Source: Aeromicrobium sp. Root236
GTDB taxonomy: Bacteria > Actinomycetota > Actinomycetes > Propionibacteriales > Nocardioidaceae
Assembly: GCF_001428805.1 (NCBI RefSeq)
Contig: NZ_LMIS01000001.1
Span: forward strand, 2,550,452-2,614,451
Direction of reading: 5' to 3'
Length of the DNA: 64,000 bases
This document shows, piece after piece, positions 9,859 through 18,245 of this stretch. How positions within the stretch are numbered: position 1 is the stretch's first letter; the number at the start of each line of letters is the position of its first letter. The position numbers and the translations under genes are program-made. The notes under the pieces are model-generated. The model did no database searches and was not told the DNA's origin. It saw nothing but the letters and a program-made list of their open reading frames with translations.

Positions 9859-10059
9859 TCAGCCCACCTTGCGGTACTTGCGGTGGATCGTCTGTCGGGT
9901 CACTCCGAGGAGGGTTCCGATCTCGGCCCAGCTGAGCCCGGTGTGGCGAGCCTTGCGGACTGCCACCTCCTCGCGGCGACTCAACACGCGCTTGGCTTCG
10001 GCAACCGCGGCGAGCTCGCCGACCACACCGCCGTCGTCGCCACCGAGGGAAGTCTTCAT
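9859..10059 (-). CDS. Small helix-turn-helix protein
   Basis: 66 residues, mostly a sigma-4/LuxR-like HTH at the C-terminus (LSWAEIGTLLGVTRQTIHRKY, residues about 43-63), preceded by an acidic/Ala helix. The ATG at 10059 lies directly after an 18-bp inverted repeat and has no ribosome binding site, which fits a leaderless transcript. A longer frame to 10122 would read through the operator and is not preferred. Probably an autoregulated DNA-binding protein. Confidence 0.65.
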   Translation of the reverse strand: MKTSLGGDDGGVVGELAAVAEAKRVLSRREEVAVRKARHTGLSWAEIGTLLGVTRQTIHRKYRKVG

Positions 10060-10062
10060 GCG

Positions 10063-10095
10063 TGTCAGCATGTGCTGACAGATCGGCATTGTCAA
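10063..10095 (-). promoter_or_regulatory. Promoter and inverted-repeat operator of the small HTH gene
   Basis: Minus-strand TTGACA (10095-10090), 17-base spacer, CATGCT (10072-10067). TGTCAGCA (10063-10070) and TGCTGACA (10073-10080) form a perfect inverted repeat with a 2-base centre over the -10 region. Repression by the adjacent HTH protein is inferred. Confidence 0.6.
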
Positions 10096-10113
10096 GGGAA
10101 GAACGAACGACCA

Positions 10114-10174
10114 GCCGGACACCGAGCGCCTACGTCAATCGGTGATTGACAGGCTGTCCGGCACTGGATATTTT
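10114..10174 (+). promoter_or_regulatory. SigA-type promoter within nested inverted repeats
   Basis: TTGACA (10146-10151), 17-base spacer, TATTTT (10169-10174): a near-consensus promoter for the glycine-rich gene at 10224. The -35 is part of GTCAATC (10134-10140) / GATTGAC (10144-10150). This lies inside a second pair, GCCGGAC (10114-10120) / GTCCGGC (10156-10162). The nesting suggests a repressor site or a strong stem-loop. Confidence 0.65.
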
Positions 10175-10223
10175 CGGCGAGGTGGGGCAGGGGATGCTCC
10201 ACACGAGTCGATGGGAACGTGCG

Positions 10224-10874
10224 ATGAAGCTGCTGGCGAGACTGCTGTCCGTGTTGGTCCTGGTTGTGGCTGCGGGGTGGGTGACGTCGCTCCCTGCCTC
10301 CGCCGAACCGGTGGTCAAGCCGACCGCCAAGCCGACGAAGCCGAGTCCGGTGGCGGGCCTGCTCAGTCTCCTGATCGGCAACGGCGCTCCTGCAGGCGCT
10401 GGCGGCAAGGGCGGCAACGGCGGTCTTCTGATCGGCAACGGTGGGTCGGCCGGTGCCGGTGGCACGGGTGGCAACGGCGGTCTTCTGATCGGCAACGGTG
10501 GCACGGCAGGCGCTGGCGGCAAAGGTGGCAACGCGGGGTTGATCGGCACGGGCGGCACGGCCGGCACCGGTGGCACGGGTGGCAACGGCGGGGTCGTGGC
10601 CGGCAACGGTGGCTCGGGTGGTGCCGGCGGCACGGGCGGAAGCGGTGGCTCCGGTGGACTGCTGCTCGGCAACGGTGGCACGGCCGGCACCGGCGGCACG
10701 GGTGGCAGCGCCACGCTGATCGGCAACGGCGGGTCGGCGGGCGGCGCCGGGACGGGCGGATCGGGTGGCGCGCTGATCGGCTACGGCGGCACCACCGGCG
10801 CTGGCGGCACGGGTGGCAAGGGCGGCATCCTCTTCGGCAACGGCGGTCAGGCCGTGCTGTCGGCTCTGTTCTGA
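10224..10874 (+). CDS. Secreted PGRS-like glycine-rich repeat protein
   Basis: 216 residues. Signal peptide (residues 1-27, ending LPASA), a short Pro/Lys linker (TAKPTKPSP), then about 150 residues of tandem repeats of the type GNGG, AGAGGTGGNGG, LLI. This composition resembles the PGRS domain of mycobacterial PE_PGRS proteins, but there is no PE domain. Such repeats can form polyglycine-II or beta-helical sheets and may bind calcium. The start at 10224 gives a clean signal peptide; an upstream frame to 10146 overlaps the promoter. Role at the cell surface is inferred. Confidence 0.75.
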   Translation: MKLLARLLSVLVLVVAAGWVTSLPASAEPVVKPTAKPTKPSPVAGLLSLLIGNGAPAGAGGKGGNGGLLIGNGGSAGAGGTGGNGGLLIGNGGTAGAGGKGGNAGLIGTGGTAGTGGTGGNGGVVAGNGGSGGAGGTGGSGGSGGLLLGNGGTAGTGGTGGSATLIGNGGSAGGAGTGGSGGALIGYGGTTGAGGTGGKGGILFGNGGQAVLSALF

Positions 10875-10884
10875 CAGGCGTACG

Positions 10885-12066
10885 TCAGGACGGTTGCAGC
10901 TGCTCCACGACGGTGCACCTTGTGCCGCTGTAGATCGTCGGCATGCACTGGTTGCAGTGGATGCAGACGCCCTGCGTCGTCTCGCCGGCCTGCATCCGGT
11001 TGACCAGGTCGGGCTCGCGCAGCAGTGCGCGGCCCATCGCGACGAACTCGAAGCCTTCGGCCATCGCCCGGTCCATCGTCGCCTTGTCGTTGATGCCGCC
11101 CAGCATGATGAGCGGCATCGACAGGCTGGCACGGAACGCGAGCGCCTTCTCGCGGAGATAGGCCTCCTCGAACGGGTACGCCTTGAAGAACGCCTTGCCC
11201 ACCGGAGTCTTGAGCCCGAGGCGTACGAGCAGCGGCATGTTGGCGGCGAACTCCTTGAGCGGGACGTCGCCGCGGAACAGGTACATCGGGTTGAGCAGCG
11301 AGCTGCCGGCGCTGAGCTCGAGCGCGTCGAGGTGCCCGTCGGCCTCCAGCATCTGCGCGAACTCCAGGCTCTCCGGCATCGAGAAGCCCTTGGGCGATCC
11401 CTCGGTCATGCCGATCTTGGCCGTGACGGCCACGGCGTCGCCGACCTCCTCGCGTACGACCCGTGCCACGTCCCGGGCGAAGCGCGACCGCTGCTCCAGC
11501 GAGCCGCCCCACTCGTCCTTGCGCCGGTTCTGCCCGGGCGCGAGGAACGAGCTGAGCAGGTAGCCGTGCGCCATGTGGATCTCGAGCACGTCGAAGCCGG
11601 TGTCGACCATGATCCGCGCCGTACGCACGTAGTCGCGGGTGATCCGGGCGATGTCGGCTGCCGTCGCCGAGTGGATCATCTGCATGCTCAGCGGTGACGG
11701 CATCCGCGAGGCGGCGAGCGCGTGCACGCCGTTCGAGCGGCCGTTGGCGACCGGCCCTGCGTGGCCGAGCTGGCCGGCGATCTTGGCCCCGGTCTCGTGG
11801 ATCGCGTCGGTGAGCCGCGCCAGGCCGGGCGCCGACTCGGCGTTGACGACGATGACCTCTTTCTGCGTACGCCCCTCGGGCGCGATCGCGAGATAGGCGA
11901 CCGTCGTCAGGCCGACGCCGCCGCGGGCCGGGGCGAGGTGATAGTCGATCAGCTCGTCGGTGACCAGGCCGTCGGGCGTACGCCCCTCGAACGTCGCCGC
12001 CTTGACCGTTCGGTTGCGCAGCCGCACCGGGCCGAGCTGCGCCGGCTCGAAGACGTCGGGCGCCAT
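10885..12066 (-). CDS. Old-yellow-enzyme family NADH:flavin oxidoreductase
   Basis: 393-residue FMN beta/alpha barrel. Motifs: LRNRTVKAATFEG near the N-terminus, GQLGHAG, the active-site stretch EIHMAHGYLLSSFLAPGQN, and a C-terminal Cys cluster (CIHCNQC, then C nine residues later). The cluster resembles the Fe-S ligands of 2,4-dienoyl-CoA-reductase-type members but lacks their large C-terminal domain. It should reduce activated C=C bonds. The ATG at 12066 overlaps the aldehyde dehydrogenase stop. Last gene of a five-gene operon led by a KstR-type box. Confidence 0.85.
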   Translation of the reverse strand: MAPDVFEPAQLGPVRLRNRTVKAATFEGRTPDGLVTDELIDYHLAPARGGVGLTTVAYLAIAPEGRTQKEVIVVNAESAPGLARLTDAIHETGAKIAGQLGHAGPVANGRSNGVHALAASRMPSPLSMQMIHSATAADIARITRDYVRTARIMVDTGFDVLEIHMAHGYLLSSFLAPGQNRRKDEWGGSLEQRSRFARDVARVVREEVGDAVAVTAKIGMTEGSPKGFSMPESLEFAQMLEADGHLDALELSAGSSLLNPMYLFRGDVPLKEFAANMPLLVRLGLKTPVGKAFFKAYPFEEAYLREKALAFRASLSMPLIMLGGINDKATMDRAMAEGFEFVAMGRALLREPDLVNRMQAGETTQGVCIHCNQCMPTIYSGTRCTVVEQLQPS

Positions 12067-13616
12067 CAGCGCAGCCGGGTCCTGCGCATGAACCGCATCG
12101 TCTTGAGTGCCGTCGACACGTGGTCCTCGTACGGCTTGTCGGCCGGGGCGCCGAGCACCTGCTTCTTGAGCACGGCGACGTGCTGCACGTCGGTGTACTT
12201 CAGCAGCCCCGCGTCGCCGTGGCGTGCGCCGACGCCGGAGTTCTTGAATCCTCCGGACGGTGTCGCCTTGCTGGCGTACGAGCAGGCGAGCGGGTCGTTG
12301 ACGTTGATGTTGCCGGACTCGATGCGTCGGCCGATGAGCTCGGCGGCCTTGAGGTCGCCGCCCCAGATGCTCGCGTTGAGCCCGTAGTCGGTGTCGTTGG
12401 CCAGCGCCACGACCTCGTCGACGGTGTCGTATGCGTGGATCGTCACGACGGGGCCGAACGTCTCCTCGCGGGCGTGCAGCATGTCCGGGGTGACATCCGT
12501 GAGCACGGTCGGCTCGTAGAACGCAGGTCCGAGGTCGGGGCGGGCCTTGCCGCCGGTCAGCACCGTGGCGCCCTTCGCGCGGGCGTCCTCGACGTGCGCC
12601 GACACCCGGTTCATCTGGTCGACCGAGACGAGCGAGCCCATCGTGGGCTCGAAGTCGTACGAGGCGCCGACCGTGATCGCGGCCGCTGCCTCGACGAAAC
12701 GACGCGTGAAGTCGGCCTCCATCGCACGCGGCACGTAGATCCGCTCGATGTGCATGCACGCCTGACCGGCGTTGAGGAACGTGCCGAACGCGGCACCGGC
12801 GACCGTCTCGTCGAGGTTGGCGTCCTCGAGGACGATCAGCGGGTTCTTGCCGCCGAGCTCCAGTGTGCAATCGATGAGGTTCTCGCCGGCGCGTGCGCCG
12901 ACGAACCTGCCGGTGGCGGTGCTGCCGGTGAACATCACGAAGTCGGCGTCGTCGATCAGGGCCGGGCCGACGTCGGGGCCGTCACCGCAGACGATCTGGA
13001 ACAGGCCCGCCGGCAGCCCCGCTTCGTACAGCAGCCGTACGCACTCAGCAACGCAGAGTGTGCTCTTGTTGTCCGGCTTGAGGACGACGCCGTTGCCGGC
13101 GATGAGTGCCGGCATCGCGTCCGAGAGGCTCGTGGCGAGCGGGAAGTTCCACGGCGAGATGATGCCGACGACGCCCTTGGGCACCCGCACCTCCTTCGAC
13201 ACGGACGCGACCGGCACGACGCCTCCGCGCTTCTTCTCGCCGAGGACCCGCTTGGCGACCTTGAGGTAGTGGCTCGTCGTCATCCAGACGTCGCAGACCT
13301 CCTCGAACGACATGCGGCGCGCCTTGCCGGTCTCGGCCTGCATCAGGTCGACGACGGTCTCGTAGCCGTCGAGCAGCAGCGCGTGGAACCGCTTCATGAC
13401 GTCGAGCCGCTTGGCGAGCGGAAGCGCCGCCCAGGCCCGCTGAGCCTCACGCGCCTCGGCGAAGGCCGCCGCCACGTCGTCTGGCGTCGACTGCGGGAGT
13501 GCCGTGATGACGTCGCCGGTGTAGACCTCGAGCAGGTCGTACGTGCCGCCGGTGGCGGTGACCAGTCCGGTCAGCGTCGTCAGCAGGTCCTTGGTGATGG
13601 AGGCGGGCAGGGTCAT
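12066..13616 (-). CDS. NAD(P)-dependent aldehyde dehydrogenase (succinate-semialdehyde type)
   Basis: 516 residues with all catalytic landmarks: PWNFPL (residues 155-160), Glu253 in LELGGKNP and nucleophile Cys287 in NAGQAC. It oxidises an aldehyde to an acid and resembles GabD2-type proteins. The final 30 basic residues (TMRFMRRTRLR) are an unusual tail. Starts with ATG at 13616, overlapping the SDR stop. In this operon it may oxidise a steroid- or sterol-derived aldehyde; that is inference. Confidence 0.87.
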   Translation of the reverse strand: MTLPASITKDLLTTLTGLVTATGGTYDLLEVYTGDVITALPQSTPDDVAAAFAEAREAQRAWAALPLAKRLDVMKRFHALLLDGYETVVDLMQAETGKARRMSFEEVCDVWMTTSHYLKVAKRVLGEKKRGGVVPVASVSKEVRVPKGVVGIISPWNFPLATSLSDAMPALIAGNGVVLKPDNKSTLCVAECVRLLYEAGLPAGLFQIVCGDGPDVGPALIDDADFVMFTGSTATGRFVGARAGENLIDCTLELGGKNPLIVLEDANLDETVAGAAFGTFLNAGQACMHIERIYVPRAMEADFTRRFVEAAAAITVGASYDFEPTMGSLVSVDQMNRVSAHVEDARAKGATVLTGGKARPDLGPAFYEPTVLTDVTPDMLHAREETFGPVVTIHAYDTVDEVVALANDTDYGLNASIWGGDLKAAELIGRRIESGNINVNDPLACSYASKATPSGGFKNSGVGARHGDAGLLKYTDVQHVAVLKKQVLGAPADKPYEDHVSTALKTMRFMRRTRLR

Positions 13617-14476
13617 TCGCGGAACTCCTTGTCGGCGGCCGGAGTGCTCCGGGCGGCGCGTTCTTCGTACGTCTTGCGGTCCGGGTCGTCGAGCGCGTCG
13701 AGGGCGGCGCGCTCACCGCCGAGCACCTTGTTGAGCCACTCGCCGGTGCGCCGCGGGATCAGCCCGCCCGTACGCACGGAGGTGCCGAGGCTCTTGGGCA
13801 CGTACACGTTGGGTCTGGGCTTCCGGATCGCCGACAGGATTCCCTCGGCGACCGCCTCGGGCGTGACCGGCTTGGCCGGCCCCTTGTTGGCCTTGAAGCC
13901 GGCGGCGAGCTCGGTGTGCACCATCGCCGGATGGACGACGCTGATGGCGATCGGTGTGCGGTCGGCCTTGAACTCGATGTGCAGCGAGTTGGAGAACCCG
14001 CTGACGCCGTGCTTGCTCGCGACGTACGTCGACGCACCCGCGATCGGGATGCGGCCGGCGGCGCTCGAGACGTTGACGATCTGGCCGCCGGTGCCGCGCG
14101 CCTTCATGCGCGTCACCATCTCCTTGGTGGCGTAGATGACCGCCATGAGGTTGAGCCCGATGATGTCGTGGGTCGCCCGGTCGGACTCGTCCTCGATGCG
14201 GTTGAGCGGCATGATCCCGGCGTTGTTGACCAGCACGTCGATCGGGCCGAGCTCGGTCTCGACCTCGTCGAGGAACCGCTTGAACGCCGCTCGGTCGGTC
14301 ACGTCGACGACCCGGGCGAACACCCCGAGCGTCTCGCCGGTCTGCTTCACGGTGGTCTCGTCGAGGTCGCAGATCGCGACGACCGCGCCGACCCCGGAGA
14401 TCAGCTTCGCCGCGGCCGCGCCGATGCCACGCCCGCCGCCGGTGATGACGACGACCTTGCCGGTCAGGTCCTTCAC
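13613..14476 (-). CDS. Short-chain dehydrogenase/reductase
   Basis: 287 residues. Classical SDR: cofactor motif TGGGRGIG (residues about 12-19), NNAG, catalytic Ser and Tyr-x3-Lys (STYVASK). A longer C-terminus (after NVYVPKSLGTSVRTG) is typical of actinobacterial SDRs that act on bulky lipids. GTG at 14476 overlaps the upstream stop as GTGA. Substrate unknown. Confidence 0.85.
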   Translation of the reverse strand: MKDLTGKVVVITGGGRGIGAAAAKLISGVGAVVAICDLDETTVKQTGETLGVFARVVDVTDRAAFKRFLDEVETELGPIDVLVNNAGIMPLNRIEDESDRATHDIIGLNLMAVIYATKEMVTRMKARGTGGQIVNVSSAAGRIPIAGASTYVASKHGVSGFSNSLHIEFKADRTPIAISVVHPAMVHTELAAGFKANKGPAKPVTPEAVAEGILSAIRKPRPNVYVPKSLGTSVRTGGLIPRRTGEWLNKVLGGERAALDALDDPDRKTYEERAARSTPAADKEFRE

Positions 14477-15576
14477 GGTGCCACCGCCATCCAGTCGGCG
14501 AACCCGGTCGGGTCGTGGCGGCCCAGGCTGGCGTGCTCGAAGAGACCCCAGCCGACCTGCCCGTTGCACGTCGCGCGGGCCGAGTGGTCGATCACGCCCC
14601 ACGGGATGCGCCCGACGATGTCGGCGTCGGTGAGGTCGTACGTCGATGTGTCCGTCCAGTCGTTGCCCTTCCAGACGCCGTGGGTCCACTCGGGGTCGCC
14701 GCCGTAGCCGCAGCCGACGTGCAGGGCGACGAACGACAGGGGTTCGACCTCGATCAGCAGCTGCTCGCCCTGCGGCGTGGTCAGGTGCAGGCGGGCGGCG
14801 ACGGGCATGCGGGTGCCCGATTCGTAGTCGATCTCGATGCGGGGCCAGCCCAGCTGCTCGACCCGGCCGTCAGGGAACACGCGCACGGCGTCGTTGAGCG
14901 TACGGAAGCCGTCGGGCGCCTCCTGGACGATGACGATCACCGCGAAGTCGTCGAAGCGCAGGGGAGCGTAGAGCCACCAGAACCCGTCGAGCGGCTGATC
15001 GGCGGCGCGCCCCGGAGGCTCGGCGTCACCCACCGGCCGGATGCCCCACGATCGGTCCCGTGTGCCGGACCAGTCGCTGACCTCGTACGTCGTGCCGTCC
15101 ACCTGCAGCGTGCCGGACCAGGTGCCGACCTGGGCGAAGCGCTGGGCGTCGAGGGTCGGCCGGTCGTTGGCGTCGAGCATGAGGTGGCGCTGCTCCAGCA
15201 CGGCCGGGAACGCACCCGTCCAGCTCAGGTCGAGGCCCACGTGGTCGTGGTCGCAGGTCAGCCGCAGCTCCTTGAGTGGGTCGACCACCTCGATCCGCAT
15301 GGGCCCGACCTGCTGCTCCAGCGACCGCGCGTCAAGGGCGTCGGACAGCCGCAGGGAGAACTGGCGATCCTTGACGCGTACGGTCGCGAACGCATCGCGT
15401 ACGCCGAGGTTGGGGTACGTGCCGAGGCCGGCGATCAGGAACACCTCGCCGGCGTTGTCGTGCGCGTTGAGGTAGCAGCGGTCGTAGAAGTTGCGGTCGC
15501 TGCTGGCTGCGCGCGCCATCGGCAGCGGTGCCTGGTGGATCGGGAACTCGTCGAGCTCCCCGGGTGTCAGTCCCAC
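14473..15576 (-). CDS. Lipocalin-like/AttH-type protein (DUF7064-like)
   Basis: 367 residues rich in Trp and beta strands. Motifs such as GTRDRSWGIRP, DGFWWLYAPLRF and a C-terminal GVIDHSARATC resemble actinobacterial hydroxyneurosporene-synthase/AttH-like proteins, two joined calycin-like barrels. Such proteins may bind or hydrate hydrophobic ligands. I do not recognise a characterised member. The GTG at 15576 overlaps the phosphotransferase end by 10 bases; an internal ATG near VARAASSDRN is possible. Confidence 0.6.
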   Translation of the reverse strand: MGLTPGELDEFPIHQAPLPMARAASSDRNFYDRCYLNAHDNAGEVFLIAGLGTYPNLGVRDAFATVRVKDRQFSLRLSDALDARSLEQQVGPMRIEVVDPLKELRLTCDHDHVGLDLSWTGAFPAVLEQRHLMLDANDRPTLDAQRFAQVGTWSGTLQVDGTTYEVSDWSGTRDRSWGIRPVGDAEPPGRAADQPLDGFWWLYAPLRFDDFAVIVIVQEAPDGFRTLNDAVRVFPDGRVEQLGWPRIEIDYESGTRMPVAARLHLTTPQGEQLLIEVEPLSFVALHVGCGYGGDPEWTHGVWKGNDWTDTSTYDLTDADIVGRIPWGVIDHSARATCNGQVGWGLFEHASLGRHDPTGFADWMAVAP

Positions 15577-16676
15577 GAGTACGTCCCGTCCAGCAGCTGC
15601 TTGAGCGCCGAGGAGTGCATGACGTAGTCGTCCGGGTCGTCGGGCTGCTGCTCCTCGCCGAAGTGGATCATCCGGCGCTTGACCTGGCTCATCACGACGG
15701 CGTGGCGGAGCGCGGCATAGACCAGGTACCAGTCGAAGTCGCGCACGGTGTGCCCGCTGAGCGCCTCGTACGTGGCCACGACGTCGTCGCGGCGGCAGAA
15801 GTCCGGGATGCCCGGCATCTCGAAGACAGTCGCGATGTCCTGGAAGAAGCGGTGCAGGAACACGACCCACGCCAGGTCGACCTCACGTGGTGCGATCGCC
15901 GCCATCTCCCAGTCGAGCACCGCGACCGGCGTGAACTCGTCGTAGATGATGTTGCCCGGCCGGGAGTCGCCCCAGCTCAGGGCGCAGGGCTCGGCGTCGT
16001 CCGGCCAGTGCGCCTCGAGCCAGTCGAAGGCCTGCTCGATGACGGGGATGCGCAGACCGTCGGTCGAGCGGGTCCACTCGTAGTACGTACGTTGCGCGTC
16101 GACGTGCGCACGCAGCGAGTCGCCGTTCTTCGCCAGCGTGGAGAACACCGTCGGGGCATCGGCGATGCCGTGGATGCCGGCCAGCACGGCAACGGTGCCG
16201 TCCTGCAGCTCGCGGCGTTCGGCAGGTGTCGCGTCGTACAGCCAGCCGCCGAAGACGTACGGCGGGTTGTCGGTCGGCGTGCGGCCCGCGACGGCCTCCA
16301 TGACGCCGAACGGCGCACCGATGACGTCGCCGGTCGACTCGACGCCGACGATCGGCGGCACCGGCACGTCACTGTGCTCGGCGACGAGGGACATCACCTC
16401 GAACTGCTGCACGATGTCGTACGACGGGAACACCGGGAACGACGTGTCGTCGGGTGGCAGGCGCGCGACGAGCGGGCGCGTGCTGGCGTCGAACAGCAGC
16501 GTCACGCTCGACATGCCGGCGCCCTGCGGGGCGTGCAGGTTGGAGATGGTCACCGGGCCGTCGGCCAGCTGCAGCGTCCCGAGCCAGTCCGCGATCGGCG
16601 CCGCGAGCGCATCGATGTCGCGCTCGTGCACGGTCATCTTCGTCTCGGCGTGTACGTCGTGCTCGGCGTCGGGCAT
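15567..16676 (-). CDS. APH-family phosphotransferase-like protein
   Basis: 369 residues with a kinase-like fold. GVMEAVAGRTP fits the hinge, SWGDSRPGNIIYDE the catalytic loop (Asp, Asn), and VLDWEMA the metal-binding Asp. The family includes aminoglycoside phosphotransferases and the FadE36-like kinases found with fatty-acid and sterol genes in actinobacteria. First gene of the minus-strand operon; its start lies about 33 bases from the KstR-type box. Likely a small-molecule kinase of steroid or sterol metabolism, not resistance. Confidence 0.78.
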   Translation of the reverse strand: MPDAEHDVHAETKMTVHERDIDALAAPIADWLGTLQLADGPVTISNLHAPQGAGMSSVTLLFDASTRPLVARLPPDDTSFPVFPSYDIVQQFEVMSLVAEHSDVPVPPIVGVESTGDVIGAPFGVMEAVAGRTPTDNPPYVFGGWLYDATPAERRELQDGTVAVLAGIHGIADAPTVFSTLAKNGDSLRAHVDAQRTYYEWTRSTDGLRIPVIEQAFDWLEAHWPDDAEPCALSWGDSRPGNIIYDEFTPVAVLDWEMAAIAPREVDLAWVVFLHRFFQDIATVFEMPGIPDFCRRDDVVATYEALSGHTVRDFDWYLVYAALRHAVVMSQVKRRMIHFGEEQQPDDPDDYVMHSSALKQLLDGTYSWD

Positions 16677-16708
16677 GCAGGCTCCTCGGGAGTAGCGTCC
16701 ACATGATG

Positions 16709-16724
16709 GTAGAACACGTTCTAC
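16709..16724. promoter_or_regulatory. KstR-type operator between divergent operons
   Basis: GTAGAACACGTTCTAC is an inverted repeat (7-bp arms, 2-base centre) and matches the published KstR consensus TnnAACnnGTTnnA exactly (16710-16723). It sits between the minus-strand phosphotransferase operon and the plus-strand F420-type oxidoreductase, 10 bases from the latter's ATG. Confidence 0.85.
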
Positions 16725-16733
16725 ATTGGTGGT

Positions 16734-17582
16734 ATGCGTAACGGAATCGTGCTCTTCACGTCTGACCGCGGCATCAAGCCGGCCGCCCTCGCCCAGGCTG
16801 CGGAGGACCGTGGCTTCGACACGATCTACGTGCCCGAGCACACGCACATCCCGGTCAAGCGGGAGGCGCTGCACCCGACCGGCGGTGAGGAGCTGCCGGA
16901 CGACCGCTACATGCGCACGCTCGACCCCTGGACGACGCTCGCCACCTGCGCTGCCGTGACCGAGCGCATCGGCCTGTCGACCGCGGTGTGCCTGCCGGTC
17001 GAGTCCGACCCGATCACGCTCGCCAAGACGCTCGCCACGCTCGACCACCTGTCCGGGGGGCGGCTCACGATCGGCGCCGGGTTCGGCTGGAACACCGACG
17101 AGCTCACCGACCACCACGTCCCGGCCAACAAGCGGCGCACCGTGCTCAAGGAGTACCTCGAGGCGATGCGTGCGCTGTGGACCGAGGAGGAGGCGTCGTA
17201 CGACGGGGAGTTCGTGTCGTTCGGCCCGAGCTGGGCCTATCCGAAGCCACCGCAGGGTCGGATCCCGGTGATCATCGGTGCGGGCGGTGGTCCCAAGACG
17301 ATGAAGTGGATCGCCCGGCATGCCGAGGGCTGGATGACGACGCCGATCGAGACCGACACGGCGGCCAAGGCGGACCTGCTCCGCAAGGAGTGGACCGACG
17401 CCGGCCGCGAGGGTGAGCCCGACGTACGGATCCTGGTCGCCAAGAAGCCGACCGGCGAGGACTTCGCGGACTGGGCAGCGGCGGGTGCCTCGGAGCTGAT
17501 CTGGGGGGTGCCCGACCTCGAGGAGGACGCCGTGCTCGGCTATCTCGACAAGCTGGCATCGCGGATGGGGCTCACCGCATGA
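16734..17582 (+). CDS. LLM-class F420-dependent oxidoreductase
   Basis: 282-residue luciferase-like barrel. Landmarks: FDTIYVPEHTHIP, the TLDHLSGGRLTIGAGFGWN motif with its downstream Glu (near residues 102-122), and IPVIIGAGGGPKT. Likely an F420-dependent oxidoreductase; the closest Mycobacterium relative I recall is Rv3520c, itself in the KstR regulon. The ATG at 16734 is 10 bases past the KstR-type box and lacks a clear ribosome binding site, so the mRNA may be nearly leaderless. Its stop overlaps the next start (ATGA). Confidence 0.83.
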   Translation: MRNGIVLFTSDRGIKPAALAQAAEDRGFDTIYVPEHTHIPVKREALHPTGGEELPDDRYMRTLDPWTTLATCAAVTERIGLSTAVCLPVESDPITLAKTLATLDHLSGGRLTIGAGFGWNTDELTDHHVPANKRRTVLKEYLEAMRALWTEEEASYDGEFVSFGPSWAYPKPPQGRIPVIIGAGGGPKTMKWIARHAEGWMTTPIETDTAAKADLLRKEWTDAGREGEPDVRILVAKKPTGEDFADWAAAGASELIWGVPDLEEDAVLGYLDKLASRMGLTA

Positions 17583-18244
17583 GCCTGTCGTCGATGTCGT
17601 TCGTCCCGTCCGAGATGACGACGGCCGAGGTCGAGGCCTCCGAGGCGCTCTACGGCGGGCTGGCCCAGGATGTACGCCACCTCGTCGACGTCGCGATCCG
17701 TACGAACGTGGGTGCCGATCGTGTCGCCGCGGCCCGCGAGCTGGTCCGGCAAGCCGAGCAGGTCCTCGCCGAGGACGCGTCGACCGAGCCGGCAGGCATC
17801 CAGTTCAACACCGAGGGCCGGTCGTGGAACTGGGGCAACGCGGTCGTCGGGGTCCGCAACGCGATCGCCCCGCCGGTGATCCTGCACTGGTCAGACGACG
17901 GGTCCGTGGGCTCGGAGGTCGACCTCGGCGTGGCGTACGAAGGCCCGCCCGGCTGCGTGCACGGTGGGGTGTCGGCGTTGCTGCTCGACCACCTCATGGG
18001 CGAGACCGCCAGCGCCGCGCACACCCGGCTCATCGTGACCGGCACGTTGACGTTGCGCTATCTGCAGCCGTTGCCGCTCGGGCGCGTACGCATGCAGGCC
18101 CAGGTCACGAACGAGGACGACCGCAAGGTCACGGTCACCGCACACCTCGGAGCCGTCGACGGTGAGCCCGCCGTGGAGGCGACCGGGCTGTTCATCGTCC
18201 CGCGCTGGGCTCGTGACGGCTCGGTGTCCGGCTCGCTGGACTGA
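17579..18244 (+). CDS. PaaI-type thioesterase with N-terminal extension
   Basis: 221 residues. The hotdog domain occupies about residues 90-210, with the signature GPPGCVHGGVSALLLDHLMG. The first 80 residues are helical and unassigned, as in other actinobacterial THEM4/PaaI-like proteins. Coupled to the oxidoreductase by ATGA overlap and so under the same KstR-type box. Probably releases acids from steroid-derived acyl-CoAs. Ends two bases from the convergent NTF2-like gene. Confidence 0.82.
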   Translation: MSLSSMSFVPSEMTTAEVEASEALYGGLAQDVRHLVDVAIRTNVGADRVAAARELVRQAEQVLAEDASTEPAGIQFNTEGRSWNWGNAVVGVRNAIAPPVILHWSDDGSVGSEVDLGVAYEGPPGCVHGGVSALLLDHLMGETASAAHTRLIVTGTLTLRYLQPLPLGRVRMQAQVTNEDDRKVTVTAHLGAVDGEPAVEATGLFIVPRWARDGSVSGSLD

Positions 18245-18245
18245 G

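Noticed and set aside
8352..9935. Long plus-strand frame of 527 codons opposite the dehydrogenase and merR genes
   Set aside because: Low-complexity Arg/Val/Gly/Asp shadow of GC-rich genes on the other strand; no domain.
9859..10122. Longer start for the small HTH protein
   Set aside because: It would translate the promoter and operator; the ATG at 10059 fits the predicted transcription start.
10092..11132. Minus-strand Ala/Thr/Arg-rich frame over the glycine-rich gene
   Set aside because: It mirrors the repeat DNA and also crosses the OYE gene; the plus strand has a signal peptide and a consensus promoter.
12120..14135. Plus-strand frame of 671 codons opposite the aldehyde dehydrogenase and SDR genes
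   Set aside because: Antisense shadow; composition and lack of motifs argue against coding.
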